Positions 40,911 to 50,509 of a stretch of 64,000 bases of DNA are shown here, piece after piece. This DNA comes from Dinoroseobacter sp039192165 (GTDB lineage: Bacteria; Pseudomonadota; Alphaproteobacteria; Rhodobacterales; Rhodobacteraceae). Position numbers and translations under genes: made by a program. A model generated the notes under the pieces. It saw nothing but the letters and a program-made list of their open reading frames with translations. It was not told where the DNA came from and searched no databases. Position 1 is the stretch's first letter, and each line of letters opens with the position of its first letter. The stretch covers positions 3,010-67,009 of the forward strand of contig JBCCXD010000015.1 in assembly GCA_039192165.1 (NCBI GenBank), given 5' to 3'.

Positions 40911-42272
40911 CTAAGACTCTGGCCATATCGGATGGTGGTCGTCGATCACAAAAGGATGACTGTGCCGAAGCTTGCGATGGCGGTGCCGCCCTGTCGGATC
41001 CCCATCGATGGCGTGGGCACGGTGATGCGCGCTTGTTCCATGGCTGTGATCATGCTCAATCTCGATATGCTCATGCTCAAGAACCTCTGGGTCGCCGGTG
41101 GGCCAGACTCTGGCCGCAAGGATGACCACCACTACCACGCTCACCGCTAGCAATAGTGAAATAGCGGGCAGGCCGATCAGCGCGCCGCCCCATCCCGCGA
41201 CTGGATACATGACCAACCAGCATGCATGAGACAGGGCAAACTGAGCCGCAAACACTGAAGGCCGGTCTTCGGGATGGGCTGAACGACGCAACAATAGCCC
41301 TGCGGGCACTTGAACAGCCGATGTCGAAGCCCCCATCGCAAACCAAATTGCTGCGGTCTCGACAAGCCCATCCGCAAGACCGATCAGACACAGCGCTGGC
41401 GCAAGTAGCGCTGCACCGGTCAGCATCAATGCGCGCTCCGGAAGCAGGTTCAACAGCCTCGGGAGGCTAAGCGCCACCAGCATGGAACCGGCTCCATAGG
41501 CGGCAAACATAAGCGCGACTTGGCGGGGCGTCCCTCCAAACCCATCCTGAACCAGGACAACAGTATTTACGATTACCATGGCGCCTGCAGCTGAAACCGC
41601 AAAGCTGAGCGCCAGAAGCCCCCGCAAGCGTGGTGTGGCGAGATAGATCCAACTGCCTCGCGTTAAACGCTTGAGAAAACTCCCGCGAGCTTGATCCTCA
41701 GAAACGACAGGAAACGTCACCCCAAGCACCAGCACCGCTGACGCCAGAAACCCGAGTGTTGTGCCGATGAACAAGCTGCTGAAGGTCAGAAACCCCAAAA
41801 GCAACCCTGCGAACATCGGGCTGAGCAGCGACTCGAGATCATAGGCCAGTCGCGAGAGTGAAAGTGCTTTTGTGTACTCCTCTTCATCTGTCAGGATGTC
41901 TGGAATGCTCGCCTGGAAAACTGGCGTAAACCCGGCCGAACAGCTTTGAAAAAGAACGACCAGTGCGTAGATCTGCCAGACCTCTGTTACGAACGGGAAT
42001 AGCAGAACGAGACCCGCGCGCAGCAAATCAAGTGTTATCAGAAACCATTTGCGGGGCAACCGACGCGCGATCAACTCTGCAACTGGAGAAAAACCGACAT
42101 AGACCACCATTTTTAGGGCAAGCGCTGTACCCAGCACCACACCCGCATCCGCTCCGGCAAGCTCAAAGGCTAAAAGCCCAAGCGCGACGGTCGTCAGTCC
42201 CGTACCAAGGAGCGAGAGGACTTGCGCCGCAAAGAGGCGCCGGTAGTCGGTCTGGGCAAGGACGGACAACAT
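40911..42272 (-). CDS. MFS transporter with a histidine-rich C-terminal tail
   Basis: A 453-residue inner-membrane protein with about 12 helices and an early loop SPVAELIARRLPRKWFLITLD that carries the MFS signature position. It resembles the enterobactin-exporter-like MFS group. After the last helix (about residue 395) comes a cytosolic tail of about 55 residues very rich in His (EHEHIEIEHDHSHG, HRHRKLRHSHPF), suggesting metal binding, for example Zn or Ni. ATG 42272 is preferred to 42377. It is divergent from modA. Confidence 0.86.
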   Translation of the reverse strand: MLSVLAQTDYRRLFAAQVLSLLGTGLTTVALGLLAFELAGADAGVVLGTALALKMVVYVGFSPVAELIARRLPRKWFLITLDLLRAGLVLLFPFVTEVWQIYALVVLFQSCSAGFTPVFQASIPDILTDEEEYTKALSLSRLAYDLESLLSPMFAGLLLGFLTFSSLFIGTTLGFLASAVLVLGVTFPVVSEDQARGSFLKRLTRGSWIYLATPRLRGLLALSFAVSAAGAMVIVNTVVLVQDGFGGTPRQVALMFAAYGAGSMLVALSLPRLLNLLPERALMLTGAALLAPALCLIGLADGLVETAAIWFAMGASTSAVQVPAGLLLRRSAHPEDRPSVFAAQFALSHACWLVMYPVAGWGGALIGLPAISLLLAVSVVVVVILAARVWPTGDPEVLEHEHIEIEHDHSHGTSAHHRAHAIDGDPTGRHRHRKLRHSHPFVIDDHHPIWPES

Positions 42273-42394
42273 GACGACAAGGTTAGACCGCACCCGTATT
42301 TGCGTAAAGCGCTGCGCGGGCACCGGTTTTCCTCTTGCCCTGCCCCTGTTACGACAGCGATAGTCCCTGAGATTCACCGAAAGGGTTCATCGGC

Positions 42395-43168
42395 ATGGTG
42401 TTTCGCCACTATATGCCTTCGCTTGTGCCAATGGTTGTTGCTGTGGTCGCCAGCCTGGCGCTCAGCGTAACCGCGCGTGCAGAGACGACAGTATTCGCTG
42501 CAGCTAGTCTGAAAACTGCTCTCGATAGCGCAATTCAAGCGTACCAGTCGGAAACAGGTCTCAAGGTTACTGCAGCCTATGGCGGATCCTCCATTTTGGC
42601 CCGGCAAATTCAACTCGGCGCTCCTGCGGACTTGTTTTTGTCCGCTAGCACTGACTGGATGGACGTGCTCGAAGCCGGGGGGATGATCGCCAGAGGCACG
42701 CGCAAGGACCTCTTGGGCAATAGTCTCGTTGCCGTGGCGCCTGTGCTCAGAGCCAAACCACTGGAACTGGATGACCTTCCGGAACGTCTTGAAAACGGGC
42801 GACTGGCGATGGCCTTGGTTGATGCGGTGCCCGCTGGTATCTACGGCAAAGCGGCCCTTCAAACCGCAGGGATTTGGGACGCTGTAGAGCCGCAGGTGGC
42901 GCAGTCGGACAATGTGCGAACCGCTCTGGCCCTCGTTGCTACGGGCGAGGCGCCGTACGGGATCGTCTATGCCACCGACGCCAAAGCCGAACCCCGCGTT
43001 GAGGTTGTTGCTGCCATCCCCGAGGCTTCGCATCCTCCAATCCGCTACCCTGTTGCGCGCCTTTCCACGGCACAAAGCGTCGAAGCTGATCAGCTTTGGA
43101 TGTATCTCACCGGACCCGAGGCTGCCGAGCACTTCGCTGTGCAGGGGTTTGCTCTATTGCCGGACTGA
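42395..43168 (+). CDS. modA: molybdate ABC transporter substrate-binding protein
   Basis: Periplasmic oxyanion-binding protein of 257 residues with a signal peptide to about residue 29 (SVTARA). The oxyanion pocket motif VFAAASLKTALDSAI is followed by YGGSSILARQIQLGAPADLFLSA, and then the ModA patterns DAVPAGIYGKAAL and SDNVRTALALVATGEAPYGIVY. First gene of modABC, 6 bases before modB. No ModE gene is adjacent. Confidence 0.95.
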   Translation: MVFRHYMPSLVPMVVAVVASLALSVTARAETTVFAAASLKTALDSAIQAYQSETGLKVTAAYGGSSILARQIQLGAPADLFLSASTDWMDVLEAGGMIARGTRKDLLGNSLVAVAPVLRAKPLELDDLPERLENGRLAMALVDAVPAGIYGKAALQTAGIWDAVEPQVAQSDNVRTALALVATGEAPYGIVYATDAKAEPRVEVVAAIPEASHPPIRYPVARLSTAQSVEADQLWMYLTGPEAAEHFAVQGFALLPD

Positions 43169-43174
43169 GCGCGT

Positions 43175-43867
43175 ATGGATTGGCTCTCGCCCGAGGAATG
43201 GTCTGCTGTTGCGCTCTCCCTTCGGGTGGCAATCTGGGCCACGGTGTTGAGCATGCCCTTTGGTATTTTCGTGGCCTACGCCTTGGCGCGCTGGAACTTT
43301 ACAGGCCGGCAGGTCGTCAATGGCCTCGTCCATCTACCTCTTATTCTGCCCCCTGTCGTAACCGGCTATCTGCTGCTCTTGACCTTTGGCACCCAGGGCA
43401 CGGTTGGTGCCTTCCTAGCGGAGTTTGGTATCGTCTTTGCTTTCCGCTGGACTGGAGCCGCGCTTGCCGCTGCGGTGATGGCCTTTCCGCTGATGGTCCG
43501 GGCGATCCGACTGTCCATCGAAGCTGTTGACCCGAAGCTTGAAGAGGCGGCCGCAACCCTCGGCGCCTCCCGATTGCGGGTCTTCTGCACAATCACGTTG
43601 CCTTTGACCCTGCCAGGCATTTTGGCCGGGGCAATTCTCGCGTTCGCTAAAGCCATCGGCGAATTTGGCGCGACAATAACCTTCGTGGCAAATATTCCCG
43701 GCCAAACCCAGACAATACCGTCCGCGATTTATGCCTTCCTGCAAGTTCCCGGTGGAGAAAGCGCGGCCATTCGTCTTGTCGCCATCGCAATCGTCATCGC
43801 TATGGGTGCGCTTTTGGCGTCGGAATTCATCGCGCGGCGCATTGCCCGAAAGGTCGCCGGACAATGA
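43175..43867 (+). CDS. modB: molybdate ABC transporter permease
   Basis: A 230-residue membrane protein with five or six helices. The EAA loop is VDPKLEEAAATLGASRLRVF followed by TLPLTLPGILAGAIL, and the family motif GEFGATITFVANIPGQT is present. It overlaps modC by 4 bases (ATGA). Confidence 0.95.
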   Translation: MDWLSPEEWSAVALSLRVAIWATVLSMPFGIFVAYALARWNFTGRQVVNGLVHLPLILPPVVTGYLLLLTFGTQGTVGAFLAEFGIVFAFRWTGAALAAAVMAFPLMVRAIRLSIEAVDPKLEEAAATLGASRLRVFCTITLPLTLPGILAGAILAFAKAIGEFGATITFVANIPGQTQTIPSAIYAFLQVPGGESAAIRLVAIAIVIAMGALLASEFIARRIARKVAGQ

Positions 43868-44943
43868 GCCTTTCGGTCAGTCTGCGCCACGGGTTTGGCG
43901 ACTTTGCCCTCGATCTCGGCTTTGACGCCCCACAAGGCATCACGGTTCTGTTCGGGCGGTCCGGGTCGGGAAAGACCACCATCATCAACGCGGTTGCAGG
44001 TTTGTTGACCCCCGATAGCGGTCGCGTGGTACTCGACGACCGGGTTCTGACGGACACCAAAACTGGCCTCAACCTTCCGCCGAACAAGCGCAACCTTGGA
44101 TATATCTTTCAGGAGGGCCGCCTTTTCCCTCATATGACAGTCAGACACAACCTGCTCTATGGCAGCGCGCTTGCGGACCGCTCCAGGACGGGGCCGGGGT
44201 TGGATCAAGTGCTGGAACTTCTTGGGATCGCAGGGCTGCTTGATCGGCGACCCACAGCCCTCTCAGGCGGAGAAAAACAAAGGGTCGCCATTGGGCGCGC
44301 GCTTCTAGCAAAACCTCGCCTTTTGCTCGCAGACGAGCCGCTCGCAGCGCTTGATGAGGCGCGCAAATCGGAAATCCTGCCCTTTTTTGAACGGCTGCGG
44401 GACGAGGTGTCTATTCCGGTGCTTTATGTCAGCCATTCTGCGGCCGAGGTTGCCAGGCTGGCCACGACCGTCATCGCGATACAGGACGGCCGCATCCTTC
44501 GCCAAGGACCTGCAATTGAAGTCCTCAGTGACCCGATGGTGACGCCCGCAGGCGTCCGCGCAGCCGGCGCCGTGCTGGAAGCGCGCGTTGCAGTGCACCA
44601 TCCCGATGGGCTGACCGAATTGGACGCCGGTGGCCAGGCCATTTTCCTTCCGAGGATCGACCGAGACATCGGCGCGCGCCTGCGGGTGCGGATTGCTGCG
44701 CAGGATGTCATCCTTTCGAAACACGAGCCGGAGGGTCTTTCCGCACTGAACATCCTGCCGGCTGAAGTCGAACAGATCCGCGCCGGAGAAGGACCCGGCA
44801 CACTAGTATCCTTGCGCACACCCGCCGGCTCGGTGCTCGCCCGTGTTACCCAGCGCTCCGCGGGAAATCTTGGTCTTGCACCAGGCGCGCGGTGTTTTGC
44901 AGTTTTGAAATCGGTCGCCGTTGCGCCGCAAGACGTGGGCTAA
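43864..44943 (+). CDS. modC: molybdate ABC transporter ATP-binding protein
   Basis: A 359-residue ATPase. Walker A is FGRSGSGKTTIINAVAG, the signature LSGGEKQRVAIGRALL, Walker B LLLADEPLAALDEAR, and the C-terminal MOP/TOBE domain from about 290 (LSALNILPAEVEQIRAGEG) binds molybdate for feedback. The order modA-B-C is standard. Confidence 0.96.
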   Translation: MSLSVSLRHGFGDFALDLGFDAPQGITVLFGRSGSGKTTIINAVAGLLTPDSGRVVLDDRVLTDTKTGLNLPPNKRNLGYIFQEGRLFPHMTVRHNLLYGSALADRSRTGPGLDQVLELLGIAGLLDRRPTALSGGEKQRVAIGRALLAKPRLLLADEPLAALDEARKSEILPFFERLRDEVSIPVLYVSHSAAEVARLATTVIAIQDGRILRQGPAIEVLSDPMVTPAGVRAAGAVLEARVAVHHPDGLTELDAGGQAIFLPRIDRDIGARLRVRIAAQDVILSKHEPEGLSALNILPAEVEQIRAGEGPGTLVSLRTPAGSVLARVTQRSAGNLGLAPGARCFAVLKSVAVAPQDVG

Positions 44944-44954
44944 ACTCCGGCGGC

Positions 44955-46616
44955 TCAGTCTACAACTTCAGGAAGGACCATTCCGCTGGCACCGCTTGGC
45001 TGAGTGGTGCCAAAGAGATGCGCCAACGTGACAGCAACATCGACGGTCGAGACACGCCGGGCCACCTTTTGCGGAACAATGCCCGGCCCGGCAAACAAGA
45101 TCGGAACATGGGTATCATATCGCCATGGCGAGCCATGCATAACTGCTATGACCCCAGGATCGAGCAGGAACGAATAGGGCGACTGCACAACATAGATGTC
45201 GCCCGAACGCGCGGGGTGGAAATTCCGCCGGATCGGTTCTTGCAGGTAATCACCAATTTGTTCGGGGAAAGGCATGCTTGGCATTGCCATGGATATTCCA
45301 GGCTGCACAGCAAGCCGATCGACAATCAACCGTTCCACTTTGCGGGGCTCTACACCCGCAGCCGCAATCGCCTCCTGATCAAGATAGATATAGGGTCGAA
45401 AAAACGCCTTAATCGCGGTCTCGACGCCGTGTTCCCGGGCGATCTGGGCATTGAGCTCATCTGCCAGCGCCGTATGGCCGTTCCGGGTTGTGGTCATGCC
45501 AAGATCAGCCATGTATTCTGGCATTTCCGGCATTCCGTGATCTGCGGACAGAACGTAAAGCACATGCTCGGCGCCAACTTCTTTATCAAGAAATGCGAAG
45601 AAATCAGCGAGCGTGCTGTCCAATGCACGTACCATTTCCTCGTTTTCCAAACTGGAAGGGCCAAAGAAATGATTGGTTGCATCGACGCCGGAAAAGCTGA
45701 TCCCCAGAAAATCGAGTACAGCATCCTGCCCAAGCCCTTCTCCCAGGACGGCGGCCTTGCCGAACGAGGCCGTGAGCTGATCGCCCAACGGGCTCAACAG
45801 AACCTGTGTGTAATAAAGCCCGTCGTCCGGAGAGCCATAGGTGTGCGGGAATGTGCGGCCAAAACCCTGAAGATCGGTCTCGTAGGGTCGATCGTCGTTG
45901 TCGGCCAGCAGATAACTCTCGCGCGGGTCACTCAAATCCCAAACTTTATTGATCAGGGCATCTGCCGGCTTCGCAGCGTTCCAGTCTATGACCCATTGTG
46001 GATAGGTGTCATAGTAGTAAGAGCTTGTCTCAAAAGCGCCGGTCGCCACCGACATCCAAAACGCCTTCCCGGCGTGCCCCGCCATTGTCACTGCGGAGCG
46101 GTCTTTTCCTGAGATACCGATCACTCTGGAGCGACCGGCGTTTGACTTGAACAGCTCATCGCTAAAAGTTGTCACCAGAAGATTTGTCGGCGATCGCCCG
46201 GTCGTTTCCGCCGCTGCCTGCGTTGGGTCGACCTGAACCCCGTCGCCTCCGAAGCCAGGTACCGGCAGAACCGCATAGTTCGGGTCTTCGATATTATAGC
46301 CCAGCCGTCCGTCTTCGCGATTAAACCAGGCATTGCCGACCATGCCGTGCTCGGAAGGATACGCTCCGGTAGCCAGTGTTGCATGCCCGACAACTGTTTC
46401 TGTGTTGGCGTGGTCGTGATGGGCGTCTGCATACCAGATCCCGCCTTCCATAAGTCGGCGGAAACCATCCGCGCCAAAGCTTGGCTGATAGCGGTTCAGC
46501 AAATCTCCTCGGAGCCCGTCCACCGTGATTTGAACAACCAGACGAACGTCATTTGCCTGCGCGCCGGTGGCGCAAATCAGCAAAGAAGCTACTCCACACA
46601 AAAACGGCTTAAGCAC
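44955..46616 (-). CDS. PafA-like alkaline phosphatase / phosphodiesterase
   Basis: An exported 553-residue enzyme of the alkaline phosphatase superfamily with a signal peptide (about 1-21, ICATGAQA). Metal and nucleophile motifs: VVQITVDGLRGD (Asp), NTETVVGHATLATG with T74 as the probable nucleophile in a TxxGHA context, FSGVDATNHFFGP and LSADHGMPEMPEY (metal Asp/His), and HGSPWRYDTHVPILFAG (His). Thr rather than Ser and the TxxGHA pattern fit the PafA group of marine phosphatases. It is 11 bases convergent with modC, and the sulfatase lies 51 bases upstream on the same strand. Confidence 0.85.
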   Translation of the reverse strand: MLKPFLCGVASLLICATGAQANDVRLVVQITVDGLRGDLLNRYQPSFGADGFRRLMEGGIWYADAHHDHANTETVVGHATLATGAYPSEHGMVGNAWFNREDGRLGYNIEDPNYAVLPVPGFGGDGVQVDPTQAAAETTGRSPTNLLVTTFSDELFKSNAGRSRVIGISGKDRSAVTMAGHAGKAFWMSVATGAFETSSYYYDTYPQWVIDWNAAKPADALINKVWDLSDPRESYLLADNDDRPYETDLQGFGRTFPHTYGSPDDGLYYTQVLLSPLGDQLTASFGKAAVLGEGLGQDAVLDFLGISFSGVDATNHFFGPSSLENEEMVRALDSTLADFFAFLDKEVGAEHVLYVLSADHGMPEMPEYMADLGMTTTRNGHTALADELNAQIAREHGVETAIKAFFRPYIYLDQEAIAAAGVEPRKVERLIVDRLAVQPGISMAMPSMPFPEQIGDYLQEPIRRNFHPARSGDIYVVQSPYSFLLDPGVIAVMHGSPWRYDTHVPILFAGPGIVPQKVARRVSTVDVAVTLAHLFGTTQPSGASGMVLPEVVD

Positions 46617-46667
46617 ACCGACCCTCCCAGGATGAGACGCGGCCAGTTTCCCGGCCGCGGTATGCGC

Positions 46668-48338
46668 CTAGCGCTGCACGGCGGCTTGCTTGGCCAGAAA
46701 GGCCTCCACAGCTGCGACTGTCTCCGGACGCAGGTTCTCAATCCCTTCATAGGGAACTCCGGTGGCTGGGCCGGTGTCAGGATAGATCTCCTTTCGGGCC
46801 AGGTGACGGCCAAGGATACGTTGGAATTCCTGACCACCCCAGGCGCCCACCTCAGTAGAGACCGGGTACTTCTCGTGCGTGTCGCGATAGATGTCGAAGA
46901 AATCTGCAAGGATCGCACTCTCCCCGGCGCCGGGCAGATTGAGTTTGAGCTGATCCTTCACAATCGCTTTGGGGGACGCGACAGAATAGATAATCACGTG
47001 ATCCCGGCGCGTTTTCGACTCGTCTGCGAAAAGGATTGAGGCAGACTGATCCACCCCATCCACCAGCCGATCTCGCGGAATGAACGCCTCAGCACCGGCC
47101 ATGCGCGACAGGGTGGTATACAGGTCGGAGACATGGATGATGTTGTTCACCATCGAGTCCGCTTCGATCATCCCAGGCCAGCGAATAAAGGCGTCTACCC
47201 GCACCCCGCCTTCCGTGGTGTCACCCTTGCCGCCCCGAAAAATCATAGGTGTGAAGCCAGACTGCGGAGAGTATTTTGTAAAATGACCGTTGTCGCCCAT
47301 CAGGACCACGATCGTATTGTCCGCGACCCCAAGTGTTTCCATCTCGTCAAAGAGGACGCCAAGGTACTCGTCCAGAAGCTGCAGTTTGTCCGCGTATAGC
47401 CCACCATTCACGCTTTCCGGTCCATCCCGGCCGGCGCGCGTGTTATCAAGTGGGATCATCGGCCAATACTGAAGAAAGAACGGTTCCTCGCCTTCGGCGA
47501 GCCGCTGCAACTCCGACACGGCCTTGAGTTGAAACTCTTCATTCATCTCGTCGTATTTCTCAGCGTTCCAGCGCTCGCCCGGCTCCATTCTGATCTCGCG
47601 GATCGGGCCACCGGCTTCGCCTTCGATAACGGTTGCCATCGCAGCCGGGTCCGGGCGGAACCAGTCGTCGACAATGTAATCCGCCTCGAAGTCCTGAATA
47701 CCGACCGAGACTTGCTCGCGAATTGCATCGTCGTTGAAAATCGTCAGTTGTCCTTGCTGGTGAACGGCGTGCTGCGCATAGTCAAAGCCCTGGTTCATCG
47801 CCCAGCTTTCAGCGACATCGCCCATGTGCCACTTACCCACGTGGCTGGTCGCGTAGCCGGCGCCCTTGAGCACCTCTGCCAGCGTGACCTCGGCGCCGGG
47901 TAGCCCAAAGCCCGCGATATCGACGGTGGTATCGCCCATTCCCATGCGCACCGGAAGGCGCCCTGTCATCTGAGCTACGCGCGTCGGAGTACATGACGGC
48001 TCCGTGTACATGCGCACCATACGCATGGCCTCGTCCGAAAACGCATTGATGTTTGGGGTCTCGATGCCACGCACTGCGTTTAACTCGGGGATTCCCATGT
48101 CCCCAAAGCCGAGATCGTCGATCAGAATTGAAACGATATTAGGTGGCTGCCCGTCATTGCCTTCTCGAAACTCCGCCAACAGGGCGTCGACTGCGGTATC
48201 GTCTTCAGCCCATTGCGCTCCATTCTGCGCTTCCAGAATGTAGTATTGCGCATCATGGATTATCGGGGTCTCCTGCGCGTGGGCAGGAATGGTCAAAAGG
48301 GCTGCAGCGGGCAGCGCCCATAGTACATGTCTCACCAA
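46668..48338 (-). CDS. exported arylsulfatase
   Basis: A 556-residue S1-type sulfatase with a signal peptide (about 1-21, IPAHAQ). The active-site formylglycine motif is SCTPTRVAQMTGR with C116, matching C-x-P-x-R. Metal ligands are D74/D75 in LIDDLGFGD and the late GDNGH. A span of about 45 residues before the core is unusual. It needs a formylglycine-generating enzyme, which is not in this window. It may form a unit with the phosphatase downstream. Substrate unknown; the protein could act on sulfated polysaccharide or sulfate esters. Confidence 0.88.
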   Translation of the reverse strand: MVRHVLWALPAAALLTIPAHAQETPIIHDAQYYILEAQNGAQWAEDDTAVDALLAEFREGNDGQPPNIVSILIDDLGFGDMGIPELNAVRGIETPNINAFSDEAMRMVRMYTEPSCTPTRVAQMTGRLPVRMGMGDTTVDIAGFGLPGAEVTLAEVLKGAGYATSHVGKWHMGDVAESWAMNQGFDYAQHAVHQQGQLTIFNDDAIREQVSVGIQDFEADYIVDDWFRPDPAAMATVIEGEAGGPIREIRMEPGERWNAEKYDEMNEEFQLKAVSELQRLAEGEEPFFLQYWPMIPLDNTRAGRDGPESVNGGLYADKLQLLDEYLGVLFDEMETLGVADNTIVVLMGDNGHFTKYSPQSGFTPMIFRGGKGDTTEGGVRVDAFIRWPGMIEADSMVNNIIHVSDLYTTLSRMAGAEAFIPRDRLVDGVDQSASILFADESKTRRDHVIIYSVASPKAIVKDQLKLNLPGAGESAILADFFDIYRDTHEKYPVSTEVGAWGGQEFQRILGRHLARKEIYPDTGPATGVPYEGIENLRPETVAAVEAFLAKQAAVQR

Positions 48339-48547
48339 TACAGTTCCTTATCGGGTCCGTGATGAAGGAACTTTAGCTCAGCATCCTTGGTTCCGAAACA
48401 GGCCAGCCAGCCAAAGTGATGACTAAATCTTGTTTCAAGAGCCGCATCTCTGAGTGAACGGCCAGTTGCCACCGGGCGCCCCTTCTGCGCACTGTCGGGC
48501 TATGACACTATCCGGATTTTGCCAGGCATCCTGTTCAAAGGCTTAAA
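48339..48547. other. divergent promoter region of the sulfatase and the multihaem cytochrome
   Basis: 209 bases between divergent genes that must hold promoters for both. No clear consensus promoter or palindrome was found by eye. Shared regulation of the sulfatase and the cytochrome is suggested by the arrangement only. Confidence 0.45.
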
Positions 48548-50503
48548 ATGCAAATCGTTCGCCAGGCACTTACCCTAGCCAGCTTCGTTCTAATTGGGCA
48601 CACCGCACAGGCTCAGGACGCCGTTTACATCGGATCCCAGAGCTGCGTCGGGTGTCATACCGATGCGGCACAGGATTGGGAAAGCTCCCATCATGCTGGC
48701 GCGTGGACTGAGGCAACTTCCGGAAACATTTCGGCCGACTTCGACGGAACCGAATTTGAGCTCCGGGGATTGAAGGCGCGGTTCCGCATCGAAGACAATG
48801 AGAGGCACTACGTCGAGGTGACAGAACCTGATGGAAGTGTGCGAGACTATCCCGTGCACTCGGTGATCGGCGTCGAGCCCTTGCAACAGTATATCCTCGA
48901 GACCGAGCCCGGGCGGCTTCAAAGCTTTGACGTGGTCTGGGATACGGAAAAAGGCGGGTGGTTCCACCTCTATCCCGCCTCAGATCTGTCCCCCAGCGAC
49001 GGTCTGCATTGGTCCGGCGCGTATAAGAACTGGAACGCACGCTGCGCGGCCTGCCATGCGACAGGCTTCGAAAAGAACTTCGACATCCGCACAAACAGCT
49101 ATGCATCCTCGCAGGTCGAGTTCGGCGTTGGTTGTGAAGCCTGTCATGGCCCTGGCTCGACTCATGTTGCATGGGCCGAAACGGGCGCACGCTCGATAGC
49201 GCCTGCCAACCACGGCTTCTCAATGGATTTCTCGGACCGCGATGCAACAATCGAGTTGTGCGCCAGCTGCCACTCACGCCGCGAGGCGCATCTTGACGGT
49301 AACCCGGTGCCAGGCACGCCTTACAATGATGCCTACAATCTCTCGTTGCTCCGCGAAGGCCTTTACCACGCTGACGGGCAAATTCTTGACGAAGTGTTCG
49401 TCTACGGCTCATTCCTGCAATCGAAGATGTTCGCCAAAGGGGTCGGCTGCCTGGATTGCCATCAGCCACACAGCGCCACGCGCATCGTAGAAGGCAACGC
49501 CGTGTGCAGCCAGTGCCACAGTCCTGCAGGCAATCCCGACTATCCCAGCCTGACACTGGCCGAGTACGACAGTCCCGCACACCATTTTCATCCGATGGGC
49601 AGTGAGGGCGCCCAGTGCAAGAACTGCCACATGGTCGAACAGGTCTATATGGGCAACGACTGGCGCGCTGATCACTCTTTCCGGATACCACGCCCCGATC
49701 TTACCGCGCAAACCGGGGCCCCCGATGCCTGCACCACATGCCATGTGGACCGGGCGTCAGACTGGGCAGCAGCTCAGATCGAGGCCTGGCATCCTGATAG
49801 CAGTCATCGAGGCGCACACTACGGGACGGTGCTTGCATTCGCGCGAGAGGACGCAGTAGCGGCCTCCGAAGACCTGATCGCGTTGGCACGCGACACCAGC
49901 TTGCCGGGCATTGTGCGCGCAACTGCGCTGAGTCTGCTGGAGCGCGCCGGGAGCTTTACAGCAGCAGATGATGTCGCCCCTTTACTGGCAGATCCGGACC
50001 CGCTTGTCCGGGCTGCGGCGACAAGGCCACAACGAGCCGCCAATATCGAGGTTCGGGTCGAGCGCCTGTTTCCCCTATTAGGCGACGAAGTACGCAACGT
50101 CCGCATAGAAGCCGCGCGCAGTCTTCTTGATACACCGGCCTCGTATTTTCCGCAGACCGCTATACCGCAATACCAAAGTGCGATGCAGGACTGGCGCCAG
50201 GCCATTTCAACACGTTTGGACTTCCCTGAAACGCACCTTCAGCTTGCGGGGATTGCAATGACCGGGCGCGATTTTCAGTCGGCTATTCAAGCATTTCGCC
50301 AGGCTGTCGAGTTGGATCCGCAGCGCGTCGACGCATGGGTAATGATGGTGCGCATTGGTGCCGCGCTTGGGGCGCCGCCCCGAAACATCCGCGCAATTGT
50401 GATGGAAGCTTTGCAAGCCAACCCAGGCGATCCGGATCTCCAAGCGCTTCTCGGGCAACTGCCGCGCGAGACAAGCCCAAGCAGGGTGCTGCCGCAGCGC
50501 TAG
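48548..50503 (+). CDS. eight-haem cytochrome c with TPR-like C-terminus
   Basis: A 651-residue periplasmic protein with a signal peptide (about 1-23, HTAQAQ). Eight CxxCH haem motifs are visible in order: CVGCH, CAACH, CEACH, CASCH, CLDCH, CSQCH, CKNCH, CTTCH, all within about residues 33-405. Residues about 420-560 contain HEAT-like helices (LADPDPLVRAAATRP; EVRNVRIEAARSLL) and 560-640 TPR-like repeats (QSAIQAFRQAVELDPQRVDAW). It resembles predicted multihaem proteins with C-terminal repeats; partner and substrate are unknown. It is divergent from the sulfatase and convergent with HupE. Confidence 0.9.
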   Translation: MQIVRQALTLASFVLIGHTAQAQDAVYIGSQSCVGCHTDAAQDWESSHHAGAWTEATSGNISADFDGTEFELRGLKARFRIEDNERHYVEVTEPDGSVRDYPVHSVIGVEPLQQYILETEPGRLQSFDVVWDTEKGGWFHLYPASDLSPSDGLHWSGAYKNWNARCAACHATGFEKNFDIRTNSYASSQVEFGVGCEACHGPGSTHVAWAETGARSIAPANHGFSMDFSDRDATIELCASCHSRREAHLDGNPVPGTPYNDAYNLSLLREGLYHADGQILDEVFVYGSFLQSKMFAKGVGCLDCHQPHSATRIVEGNAVCSQCHSPAGNPDYPSLTLAEYDSPAHHFHPMGSEGAQCKNCHMVEQVYMGNDWRADHSFRIPRPDLTAQTGAPDACTTCHVDRASDWAAAQIEAWHPDSSHRGAHYGTVLAFAREDAVAASEDLIALARDTSLPGIVRATALSLLERAGSFTAADDVAPLLADPDPLVRAAATRPQRAANIEVRVERLFPLLGDEVRNVRIEAARSLLDTPASYFPQTAIPQYQSAMQDWRQAISTRLDFPETHLQLAGIAMTGRDFQSAIQAFRQAVELDPQRVDAWVMMVRIGAALGAPPRNIRAIVMEALQANPGDPDLQALLGQLPRETSPSRVLPQR

Positions 50504-50509
50504 ACACAG

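Noticed and set aside
42273..42394. ModE box or molybdenum cofactor riboswitch before modA
   Set aside because: No TATATA-type inverted repeat or long conserved structure was found in the 122-base gap.
44892..46112. A 406-residue open frame on plus, antisense to the PafA-like phosphatase
   Set aside because: It lies inside a gene with clear catalytic motifs, has no ribosome site and has no recognisable domain. In GC-rich DNA such shadow frames are common.
48570..49691. A 373-residue minus-strand open frame over the cytochrome gene
   Set aside because: The plus strand has eight haem motifs in frame, and this frame is Arg-rich and unlike a protein.
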